The position numbers and the translations under genes were made by a program. Of a stretch of DNA of 64,000 bases, positions 16,860 through 24,383 are shown one piece after another. Source of the stretch: Lachnospiraceae bacterium (GTDB lineage Bacteria > Bacillota > Clostridia > Lachnospirales > Lachnospiraceae); NCBI GenBank assembly GCA_017509985.1, contig JAFWOE010000053.1, forward strand, positions 36,097-100,096, given 5' to 3'. The notes under the pieces were generated by a model. That model did not search any database. It had not been told where the DNA came from and saw only the letters and a list, made by a program, of their open reading frames with translations. The first letter of the stretch is position 1; each line of letters begins with the position of its first letter.

Positions 16860-19388
16860 TTATGCGGTCTCGATCGAAGCTGCCTTCTGCAGATTCAGTG
16901 ACTTAACCGCCTCTTCCCTCATCTGATATTTCAGGATCTTGCCTGCAGCATTCATGGGAAATGCGTCTACAAATGTGATATACTTCGGCACTTTGTGCTT
17001 TGCGATATTCTTCATCATGTATTCACGGATCTCCGCCTCGGTAGCCGTGGAATTCTCTTTCAGGATGATGCAGGCCATAACTTCTTCGCCGTACTGCTCG
17101 TCCGGCACACCGATAACCTGGACATCATTGACTTCCGGATAAGTATAAAGGAATTCTTCGATCTCTTTCGGATAAATATTCTCACCGCCGCGGATGATCA
17201 TATCCTTCAGGCGCCCGGTGATCTTATAGTTTCCATCCGGCATGCGGCATGCCAGGTCGCCGGTATGAAGCCAGCCTTCCTTATCGATTGCCGCCGCGGT
17301 CGCTTCCGGCATCTTGTAATACCCTTTCATGATATTGTAGCCGCGGGCAACGAACTCCCCGATCACCTCATCCGGACAATCCTCGCCGGTTTCGGGATCC
17401 ACGATCTTGCATTCGATCTCCGGGAGGGCATGTCCGACGGTCGAGACACGGACCTCAATGGAATCATCCGTGGAACTCATAGTACATCCCGGAGAAGCCT
17501 CGGTCTGGCCGTAAACGATCGTGATCTCTGTCATATGCATCTTCTCGACCACTTCTTTCATCGTCGCGATCGGGCAGGGACTTCCGGCCATGATTCCGGT
17601 CCGCATGTAGGAAAAGTCCGTCTTCTCGAAATCCGGATGCGACAGCAGGGCAATAAACATCGTCGGCACGCCATGGAAAGCGGTGATATGTTCATTGTGA
17701 ATGCAGGCCAGGGAAGATTTCGGAGAGAAATACGGGATCGGATGCAGGGATACCCCGTGCGTCATGGACGCCGTCATGGCGAGCACCATGCCGAAGCAAT
17801 GGAACATGGGGACCTGGATCATCATCCGGTCCGCCGTGGAAAGATCCATACGGTCACCGATGCATTTACCGTTGTTGACGATATTATGGTGCGTCAGCAT
17901 GACACCTTTCGGGAACCCGGTGGTTCCGGAAGTGTACTGCATGTTCGCGACGTCGTCTTTATCGACCCTTGCCGCCAGACGGTATACTTCCTCGACCGGG
18001 ACCTCGGATGCCCTCGCAACAGCCTCGCTCCATTCCATACAGCCCTTCTGACGGAATCCGACCGTAATGACATTCTGCAGGAAAGGAAGCCGCTTGGCGT
18101 GCAGCTGTTTTCCGGGTTCGGTATTTTCCAGTTCCGGACAGAGTTCCGCTACGATATCGCCGTATCGGATATCCTTGTTGCCTTCCGTCAGAACCAGCGT
18201 ATGGGTATCCGACTGCTTGAACAGGTATTCTGCCTCGCTGATCCTATAAGCGGTGTTTACAGTGACCAGAACCGCTCCGATCTTTACCGTGGCCCAGAAC
18301 GAAATATACCACTGTGGTACATTGGAGGCCCAGACAGCAACATGGCTGCCGGGCCTGACCCCCATGGCGATCAGTGCACGGGCGAATTCATCCACATCAT
18401 CCCGGAACTGCGTATAAGTCCTGGTATAATCGAGTGTGGTATATTTAAAAGCATACTGATCCGGGAATTCCTTGCACATACGGTCCAGGACCTGCGGAAA
18501 CGTCTCGTCGATGATCGTTTCCTTTTTCCAGACATACCGGCCGGTATGCGCGCGGTTCCAGTAAAGCGACGGCTCGTTCCTGGAAGGGTCGCTGAACTGT
18601 CTCATATAACTGATGAACTGGGGGAAAACGATCTCCATATCGTCGTAGCCCATTTCCCAGGACGGGTTCCAAACCAGCGAAATAAAACCGTCGTAGTTCA
18701 CAGACCTCAGAGCCAGCATCAGATCCTTTACCGGAAGTTCGCCTTCTCCGAGAAGCTGATAATGCACGTAACCGTTCTCAAGACGGATCCCGTCGTAAAG
18801 ATGAACATGGCGGACATAGGCGCCGAGATTTTTGATCACTTCCGCCGGGCGCTCCCCGAATTCAAAATACGCAGCCGGCATGTTCCACAGAGCGGCCAGA
18901 TAATCCGAAGCGAAACGCTCCAGCATATCACGAAGCAGAGCCGTATCCGCGAACAGTCCGGAAGTTTCCAGAAGCAGAGTGATCTTCTTCTCTTCCGCTT
19001 CCTGCAGAAGGCCGGAGATCACTTCCGTCACAGCTTCTGCTGATTTTTCCTTATCATCGGAGGCTTCCGCGCGCAGGCGGATATTGCCGATCCCGAGGTA
19101 TGCCGCTTTCTCAATGCATTCACGGATCTCAGCTTTTGCTTCGCTGATCCGCTCGACGCACCCGATATCCTCGCAGGCATCGATGCACGGGATGGACAGA
19201 TGTTTCCGATAAAGCTCCCTTACGGTACTCTTGGCCTGCGCGGCATAAAGGGGGCTGTTTTTATCCGTGAAAAGATCATTATGGACATTATGCAGTTCGA
19301 TCCCGGAGAACCCCATGCTTTCTGCGGCATTCACAAAGTCTCCGAACGAACAGTCGGTCCATCCTTTCGTTGAAAATGAATACTTCAT
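16860..19388 (-). CDS. Fusion: sugar-phosphate isomerase-like TIM barrel + AMP-forming acyl-CoA ligase
   Basis: 842 aa in one frame. Residues 1-270 read as a xylose-isomerase-like/AP-endonuclease-2 TIM barrel (GFSGIELHNVHNDLF near 28-42, LLLETSG, VRHVHLYDG). Residues about 290-842 are a complete ANL-superfamily ligase with YTSGTTGFPKG (about 483-493), YGQTE, HTGDL and the C-terminal catalytic lysine segment NAAGKILKY (about 813-821). The ligase should activate a carboxylic acid as acyl-AMP and then acyl-CoA. In the barrel the expected final catalytic Glu is replaced (SLVWNP), so it may bind rather than catalyse. It overlaps the upstream LeuA-like gene by 4 bases. Substrate unknown. Confidence 0.85.
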   Translation of the reverse strand: MKYSFSTKGWTDCSFGDFVNAAESMGFSGIELHNVHNDLFTDKNSPLYAAQAKSTVRELYRKHLSIPCIDACEDIGCVERISEAKAEIRECIEKAAYLGIGNIRLRAEASDDKEKSAEAVTEVISGLLQEAEEKKITLLLETSGLFADTALLRDMLERFASDYLAALWNMPAAYFEFGERPAEVIKNLGAYVRHVHLYDGIRLENGYVHYQLLGEGELPVKDLMLALRSVNYDGFISLVWNPSWEMGYDDMEIVFPQFISYMRQFSDPSRNEPSLYWNRAHTGRYVWKKETIIDETFPQVLDRMCKEFPDQYAFKYTTLDYTRTYTQFRDDVDEFARALIAMGVRPGSHVAVWASNVPQWYISFWATVKIGAVLVTVNTAYRISEAEYLFKQSDTHTLVLTEGNKDIRYGDIVAELCPELENTEPGKQLHAKRLPFLQNVITVGFRQKGCMEWSEAVARASEVPVEEVYRLAARVDKDDVANMQYTSGTTGFPKGVMLTHHNIVNNGKCIGDRMDLSTADRMMIQVPMFHCFGMVLAMTASMTHGVSLHPIPYFSPKSSLACIHNEHITAFHGVPTMFIALLSHPDFEKTDFSYMRTGIMAGSPCPIATMKEVVEKMHMTEITIVYGQTEASPGCTMSSTDDSIEVRVSTVGHALPEIECKIVDPETGEDCPDEVIGEFVARGYNIMKGYYKMPEATAAAIDKEGWLHTGDLACRMPDGNYKITGRLKDMIIRGGENIYPKEIEEFLYTYPEVNDVQVIGVPDEQYGEEVMACIILKENSTATEAEIREYMMKNIAKHKVPKYITFVDAFPMNAAGKILKYQMREEAVKSLNLQKAASIETA

Positions 19389-20764
19389 CCGTTGTTCTCC
19401 TCATAAATGATCTTGTTGACGGCACTGATATAGGCGCGGATACTGGCACCGATGATGTCCGATGAAATACCCTTGCCGGAATAAAGTTTTCCGTTGTTGC
19501 GGAGTTTTACTACAGTCTGTCCAAGAGCTTCCTTTCCTTCCGAAAGAGCCTGGATCTGGAAATCATCCAGTTCGTAATGATGACCGATGATCTTTTCGAT
19601 CGCAAGGAAGGCCGCGTCTACCGGACCGTCCCCGAGATCAATACCGTTCAGGATCTGATCATCCCGTCTCATGCTGATCTGGGCCGACGTATTAATGATA
19701 TTTCCGCTGTTGATCACATAGCTTTCCAGCTTGTAGGTCTGCGGCACCTCCAGTGCAACACTGGCGATCACCGCGTCCAGTTCGTGAGCGTCTACGACAC
19801 CGCGCTTTGCGGCGATACGGGTAAACGCTTCGTAAACGGCTTCCTGGTCTTCGATCGAAAGATCATAGCCGAGCCTGGAGATCGCGGAATTCACATCGTC
19901 GCGCTGCGACTCCTGCGTCAGGCGGATCCCGGATTCATCCACATCGGATACGTTCACAACACTTTTTTCATTAGAGTTGTTATCGGTCACCCAGCCGATC
20001 TGCTTGATGGTTTTGTTCAGTTCCGTATAACGGATCTTCGAAGAAAGGCCGTTGGTATTTCCGCAGTTCTTCAGAACCGTTGCAAAGGTCTCAAGGGGGA
20101 TATCTTCCGTTCCGACAGCACTGGTCTTAATACAGCTGGCACCGGCTTTGGCAGCCAGCACGGCATCGGCACAGGCAAGTCCGTTCTTATTGCTTGCCGC
20201 AACACCGATCCCGGATTCCGCGGAGATGCTGCCGACGAACCGGGCAAAGCTGTCCGGAAGCATTTCTGCCGCATCATCGCTGAGAGTGATCAGGTCCGCG
20301 TCTTTCGCTGCTTTGGTCAGCTCGGCGAGAAACGACTCTTCCGCCCTGGTGGCATCAAGGGCGTAAATCTCTGTAAATACGCCGGCCTCTTTGCAGGCAG
20401 AAACCGCTTCTGCTACCGCTGCGATCAATGCAGGAGCCTTTTTCTTCGCAATATATTCCATTCCGACAGGTGAAACCGGCACTTCGATGCGGATGCCGGC
20501 GTTGGCGATCCCCGAAACGGCGTGAAGGGCTTTCTCTATGCCGAATCTGTCGATATCCGTTCCGACCGAAAGGACAGCGTCCCGGACAAATGTCGCCATG
20601 GTATTGATCAGCAGTATGTCGGTCTTTTCGTTTTCTATTTTGGGCAGATCGATCTGGTCGACATTCAGCCGGTCCAGATAACGTGCGATCTCCAGTTTTT
20701 CCTTAAAACTGAAAACGGCTTCCTTCTGACAAAGGGTTCTGTCTGCAATCCTGATCATATTCAT
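19385..20764 (-). CDS. LeuA-like protein (isopropylmalate/homocitrate synthase family), catalytic residues lost
   Basis: 459 aa with an HMGL-like barrel (about residues 1-260) and a C-terminal LeuA regulatory-type domain (about 340-459, ending GKGISSDIIGASIRAYISAVNKI). The barrel keeps the fold pattern but not the active site. The usual TLRDGEQ is TLCQKEA (residues 10-16), the metal-binding HxHND is AxSNK (189-193), and the GxGERxGN loop is VGTEDIPL. An active condensing enzyme is therefore unlikely, and a regulatory or scaffolding role is more plausible. AGGAG precedes the ATG. The gene is coupled to the ligase fusion and sits downstream of ilvE. Confidence 0.82.
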   Translation of the reverse strand: MNMIRIADRTLCQKEAVFSFKEKLEIARYLDRLNVDQIDLPKIENEKTDILLINTMATFVRDAVLSVGTDIDRFGIEKALHAVSGIANAGIRIEVPVSPVGMEYIAKKKAPALIAAVAEAVSACKEAGVFTEIYALDATRAEESFLAELTKAAKDADLITLSDDAAEMLPDSFARFVGSISAESGIGVAASNKNGLACADAVLAAKAGASCIKTSAVGTEDIPLETFATVLKNCGNTNGLSSKIRYTELNKTIKQIGWVTDNNSNEKSVVNVSDVDESGIRLTQESQRDDVNSAISRLGYDLSIEDQEAVYEAFTRIAAKRGVVDAHELDAVIASVALEVPQTYKLESYVINSGNIINTSAQISMRRDDQILNGIDLGDGPVDAAFLAIEKIIGHHYELDDFQIQALSEGKEALGQTVVKLRNNGKLYSGKGISSDIIGASIRAYISAVNKIIYEENNG

Positions 20765-20794
20765 AATTCTGTCTCCTGTACCTCTTAAAAACTC

Positions 20795-20842
20795 TTATTA
20801 GAAAACTGCCGCTTTACGACTAACAGTCAATAACGCGGCAGT
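20795..20842 (-). terminator. Possible terminator or attenuator after ilvE
   Basis: 8-bp stem (ACTGCCGC 20805-20812 / GCGGCAGT 20835-20842) with a 22-base loop, followed on the minus strand by TTTTCTAATAAG. It lies between ilvE and the LeuA-like gene. The long loop makes it a modest candidate. Confidence 0.5.
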
Positions 20843-20910
20843 CTGCTTGAAATTTCACACCGTATGTAAGCCCGAATTGCTACGCGCCTTCTGCACTCTG
20901 CAATTACGTC

Positions 20911-21972
20911 TTACAGTTTCTCGATCCACCCGAACCGGTCTTCCGTTTTTCCCCACTGGATAGCGGTCAGTTCATCATACAGATGCTGGGTGACCGGGCC
21001 GATCTCGAAATTATTGACTGTATATTTTTTATCTTTATAGCACAGCTCTCCGATCGGAGATACTACCGCTGCCGTGCCGGTACCCCACGCTTCTTCCAGC
21101 GTGCCGTCTTCCATGGCCTTCAGCAGTTCGTCTACGCTCAGCTTCCTTTCGCTGACCTTGTATCCTTCGGATCTCAGGAGTTCCACGCAGGATCTTCTGG
21201 TCACGCCCGGAAGAATGGAACCGGACAGTTCCGGAGTAACGACTTCTCCGGCGATCTTGAACATGACGTTCATTGCGCCGACTTCCTCGATATACTTTCT
21301 CTCCACGCCATCCAGCCAAAGGACCTGGGTATAGCCTTTCTGGCCAGCTCTTTCCGCTGCCCTCGTGGATGCCGCATAGTTGCCTCCGCACTTTGTATAG
21401 CCTGTTCCGCCGCGTACCGCACGGACGTCTTCATCCTCGATCATGATACGGACCGGGTTGATTCCTTCCGGATAATAGGATCCCGACGGGGAGCAGATGA
21501 TTGCAAACACGGCATGGTGAACCGTATGAACACCGAGGACTTCATCATTTCCGAAAAGGAAAGGACGAATATACAGCGAAGTGCCTTCTGCATGAGGAAC
21601 CCATTCCTCGTCCAGTTTTACGAGGGCTTTTACTGCCTCGACGAACATCTCTGTCGGCACTTCCGGCATGCATAGTCGTTCTGCCGAGTCATTCAGCCTC
21701 TGTGCGTTGTCGTAGGGACGAAACAGCTGAATGCTTCCGTCTGCGATTCGGTATGCCTTCATTCCTTCAAAGACTTCCGCACCGTAATGAAGAACCGTAG
21801 ATGAGGGATGCAGCGGGATCGGTCCGAAAGGTACGATACGAGCGTCCTTCCAGCCTTCATCGGCAGACCAGTCCATCAGGAACATATGGTCAGTAAAGAT
21901 CTGGCCGAATCCCAGCCCGTTCTCATCCGGTTTTTCTTTCGGAGTCAGTGTCTTTGTAATGGAGATGTTCAT
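20911..21972 (-). CDS. ilvE: Branched-chain amino acid aminotransferase
   Basis: 353-aa PLP-dependent class IV aminotransferase interconverting Leu/Ile/Val and their 2-oxoacids with glutamate/2-oxoglutarate. The segments HYGAEVFEGMKAY (about residues 61-73), YIRPFLFG (about 131-138) and TKCGGNYAASTRA with the PLP lysine (about 194) are visible, as is the C-terminal EAWGTGTAAVVSPIG. The length fits the eukaryote-like/Bacillus YwaA-type enzyme. AAAGGAGG precedes the ATG, and a promoter lies at 22037-22065. Downstream lie the LeuA-like pseudoenzyme and, further on, VOR. Confidence 0.96.
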   Translation of the reverse strand: MNISITKTLTPKEKPDENGLGFGQIFTDHMFLMDWSADEGWKDARIVPFGPIPLHPSSTVLHYGAEVFEGMKAYRIADGSIQLFRPYDNAQRLNDSAERLCMPEVPTEMFVEAVKALVKLDEEWVPHAEGTSLYIRPFLFGNDEVLGVHTVHHAVFAIICSPSGSYYPEGINPVRIMIEDEDVRAVRGGTGYTKCGGNYAASTRAAERAGQKGYTQVLWLDGVERKYIEEVGAMNVMFKIAGEVVTPELSGSILPGVTRRSCVELLRSEGYKVSERKLSVDELLKAMEDGTLEEAWGTGTAAVVSPIGELCYKDKKYTVNNFEIGPVTQHLYDELTAIQWGKTEDRFGWIEKL

Positions 21973-22036
21973 GGTGTTCCTCCTTTATCTATGATAAAAA
22001 CTTGAATAATACTGCTTCAGTCAATAATTAAAAATC

Positions 22037-22065
22037 AGTTTACTACTTTGCCGTAACAGAGTCAA
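22037..22065 (-). promoter_or_regulatory. Sigma-A promoter of ilvE
   Basis: TTGACT (22060-22065), 17-base spacer, TAAACT (22037-22042), about 65 bases upstream of the ilvE ATG. The leader is too short for a T-box. Confidence 0.65.
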
Positions 22066-22113
22066 TAAAAAATCGGATACAGATATGCTCCTTATTTATA
22101 TAACAAATTTGTT

Positions 22114-23547
22114 TTAAAAGTGTCCGAATCCGCCGTTCGGGCCTCCGGGCATTCCGCCGTTAAAACCTCCCTGCATTCCGCCGCCGAAATCATCGCCCTG
22201 GCCACCCGGCATTCCTCCCATACCGCCGAACTGATTGGTGATCGTATCCGTCTCCGTACCGTTCACGATGATCGTTCCCCCGTTGTATTCCGCGCCGAGA
22301 TCATAATCAAACGGTGACTGGGCAGTAATATCGAGGGTGCCGCCGTTGATATACAGATATCCGTTGACATCCAGAGCATCGGTGTCTCCGGCCCCCATGC
22401 TAACCGAGACATATCCGCCGTTGACCTCTAGTGTCGGCGTATAAGCCGAGGATTTGGCGGCTGCATTGATTCCGTCGTCGGAAGCGCTTAAAGAGATTTC
22501 TCCGCCGTTGATCTGGACCCAGGTAGCTTCCAGTCCCTCCCCTGCGCTTACGGTAATGCTGCCTCCGTCGATCTGCAGGATGCAGGCCGCATGCATTCCG
22601 TCGTCGCCGGCATCAATATCGATCGTACCGCCGCAGATATAGATCATTCCCTGTGTATCATCTTCATCATTCTCCGCTTTAAAGGCATCGCCTTCTGTAG
22701 AAACACTTATGTTTCCATCTGCGACCGCGATCATATCGTTCGCCTCAAATGCATCGGAAACACAGCTGATGCTGTAAGAGCCGCCCGTCACTTTAATATC
22801 GTCTTTGGATGTAATCCCGTTGTCGGTCGAACGGATATTCAGACTGCCTGTACCGTTCAGGACCAGGTCATCTTTTGAGAAAATAACCGCATCCGTACTG
22901 GTCTCACCGTCTGCGGAAAACGTCCCGCTGACTTCCAGCGTATTCTCTGAAGAAGCAGTGGTTATAAATACCTTATCCGCGTTTTTCACATAAATACAGG
23001 GAGCATCTGTATTCGTGACCGATACGCCGTCAAGAACGATCTGCACTTTGTCCTCCGACGCTGCATCGACCGTCACCGTGACTTCCGACGCGGAACCCTT
23101 CAGAACGTAGACGCCTTCTTCGGTAATAGTGATGTCCTGACCGTCACTCAGCGTATAATATACCGCTTCGGAAAGATCCGCCGTTTGAGTCAGATCCCTT
23201 TCGGTAAACAGGTCTGAGGCGTCGATTGCGCCCGATGATGTAACATTCGCGCTGAGGACATTCTCAACGGAATCATCGTAAGAATTCGAAGAAGCATCCG
23301 GTATTAAGGAAGATTCCTGCGAAACAGTATCGGAAGAAAACGCGGATACAGCGGATTCATCCTCTGCCGGAGAAACTTCCGATGCCTGCGTCTCCCGAAC
23401 TTCGGCCGTGCTGTCCTCCGATAAAGCACTGTCTGTTCCTGTCCGGGAAACCGTGCTGACTGATCCGCCGGATGAACAGGCCGTAAGGGAAAGCGCCAGA
23501 ACCGCTGCTGCCGCAGCCGACATAATACGCAAAGTTATCTTATTCAT
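22114..23547 (-). CDS. Secreted lipoprotein, DUF4353/Cthe_2159-type carbohydrate-binding beta-helix
   Basis: 477 aa. A signal peptide with lipobox LTAC (Cys about residue 24) leads into a Ser/Glu/Thr-rich linker to about 120. A long run of short beta-strand repeats follows, rich in NGG, GGSI, DDGI and DAF motifs (about 125-420), ending in a Gly/Met/Pro-rich tail (GGMPGG, GGFNGG). This matches the DUF4353 group, whose studied member binds acidic polysaccharide and calcium; the Asp-rich turns fit calcium sites. It is a single gene between ilvE and the HIT gene. The natural ligand is unknown. Confidence 0.85.
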   Translation of the reverse strand: MNKITLRIMSAAAAAVLALSLTACSSGGSVSTVSRTGTDSALSEDSTAEVRETQASEVSPAEDESAVSAFSSDTVSQESSLIPDASSNSYDDSVENVLSANVTSSGAIDASDLFTERDLTQTADLSEAVYYTLSDGQDITITEEGVYVLKGSASEVTVTVDAASEDKVQIVLDGVSVTNTDAPCIYVKNADKVFITTASSENTLEVSGTFSADGETSTDAVIFSKDDLVLNGTGSLNIRSTDNGITSKDDIKVTGGSYSISCVSDAFEANDMIAVADGNISVSTEGDAFKAENDEDDTQGMIYICGGTIDIDAGDDGMHAACILQIDGGSITVSAGEGLEATWVQINGGEISLSASDDGINAAAKSSAYTPTLEVNGGYVSVSMGAGDTDALDVNGYLYINGGTLDITAQSPFDYDLGAEYNGGTIIVNGTETDTITNQFGGMGGMPGGQGDDFGGGMQGGFNGGMPGGPNGGFGHF

Positions 23548-23670
23548 ATATCATTACCTCGTCTTTCTGCTGCAATATAGAATCAGATTTCTTGCAGAAA
23601 TGATAGGAAAGGCCGGTGAAAAAAATATGCAGGAAATAAGATCAAACTGTGAATAATACTCTTTTTCCGA

Positions 23671-23703
23671 AAAAAACAGCCTTTCTCCGTTTCGAAGAAA
23701 GGC
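23671..23703 (-). terminator. Intrinsic terminator of the HIT-family gene
   Basis: 8-bp stem (GCCTTTCT / AGAAAGGC, 23679-23686 with 23696-23703), 9-base loop, followed on the minus strand by a run of seven pyrimidines, mostly T. It lies 20 bases past the HIT stop. Confidence 0.85.
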
Positions 23704-23722
23704 CGAAAGAGTATATCCACCG

Positions 23723-24139
23723 TCAAAGATACTGTTTAACCAGTTCGGGAATTTTAATCTTATCCTCTTCTTCCAATACTCCCGGTTTCGGAGCTTCAAC
23801 AGGTCCGAGTTCTTTATAGCCCGGGATTAAATGCAGATGATAGTGAAAAATCGTCTGCCCTGCAGCTTCTCCGTTATTCTGGGTCAGCTGAAGTCCGTCC
23901 GCGGATAGTCCCTTCATCAGCGCGGCGCCAACTTTCTTCGCAACGCGAAGAGCCCTGAAGGATAAATCTTCCGGAATCTCAAAAAGGTCTGCATAATGCT
24001 TTTTCGGCAGGATCAGGGCGTGTCCTCTGCGAACGGGACCGAGGTCCAGGATCACATTAAAATCCTCGTCTTCATAAATCGATGCCGCCGGGATCTCTCC
24101 GTTTGCAATCTTGCAGAAAATACAGTCTGTCATGTTCAA
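23723..24139 (-). CDS. HIT-family nucleotide-binding protein (HinT-like)
   Basis: 138-aa purine-nucleotide phosphoramidase-type protein. N-terminal DCIFCKIANGEIPA has the two-cysteine start typical of bacterial HinT, and the histidine triad HYHLHL places His at residues 99, 101 and 103. Members hydrolyse adenosine 5'-phosphoramidates or aminoacyl adenylates; the cellular role is usually housekeeping. It has its own promoter and terminator, and a GGGGAGG ribosome site. Confidence 0.93.
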   Translation of the reverse strand: MNMTDCIFCKIANGEIPAASIYEDEDFNVILDLGPVRRGHALILPKKHYADLFEIPEDLSFRALRVAKKVGAALMKGLSADGLQLTQNNGEAAGQTIFHYHLHLIPGYKELGPVEAPKPGVLEEEDKIKIPELVKQYL

Positions 24140-24162
24140 CCTCCCCTAAAACAGTTTTTTTC

Positions 24163-24191
24163 AGTATAAAACAGCCGCACGTCTTTTTCAA
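24163..24191 (-). promoter_or_regulatory. Sigma-A promoter of the HIT gene
   Basis: TTGAAA (24186-24191), 17-base spacer, TATACT (24163-24168), about 24 bases upstream of the ATG. Confidence 0.75.
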
Positions 24192-24344
24192 GGATACTTA
24201 CGTTGTCTTTATTGATCAGGCAGGATACAAAAACAACGTGACTTGCCGGGCCGTTTTGGCACCGGTTTGCCACGCTGTTTTTTTCTTAACTGTCTGGGGT
24301 ATCGGAGACATATCACGTCTTGCGAAATATATCCCCGCTCATCA

Positions 24345-24363
24345 CATCCCGTTTGACGGGATG
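24345..24363 (-). terminator. Short perfect inverted repeat after the giant surface-protein gene
   Basis: 8-bp stem CATCCCGT / ACGGGATG with a 3-base loop, 21 bases beyond the stop codon. It is well placed to end the transcript, but no U-run follows, so it may only protect the mRNA 3' end. Confidence 0.4.
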
Positions 24364-24383
24364 ATTCCCCTGGTGCGTTTGTT

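Noticed and set aside
16995..19043. 682-codon open frame on the plus strand
   Set aside because: It is the mirror of the acyl-CoA ligase fusion gene. It has no ribosome site or recognisable domain, and its composition is rich in His and Arg as antisense shadows are.
21973..22113. T-box leader before ilvE
   Set aside because: Too short and no AGGGTGGNACCGCG-type box.
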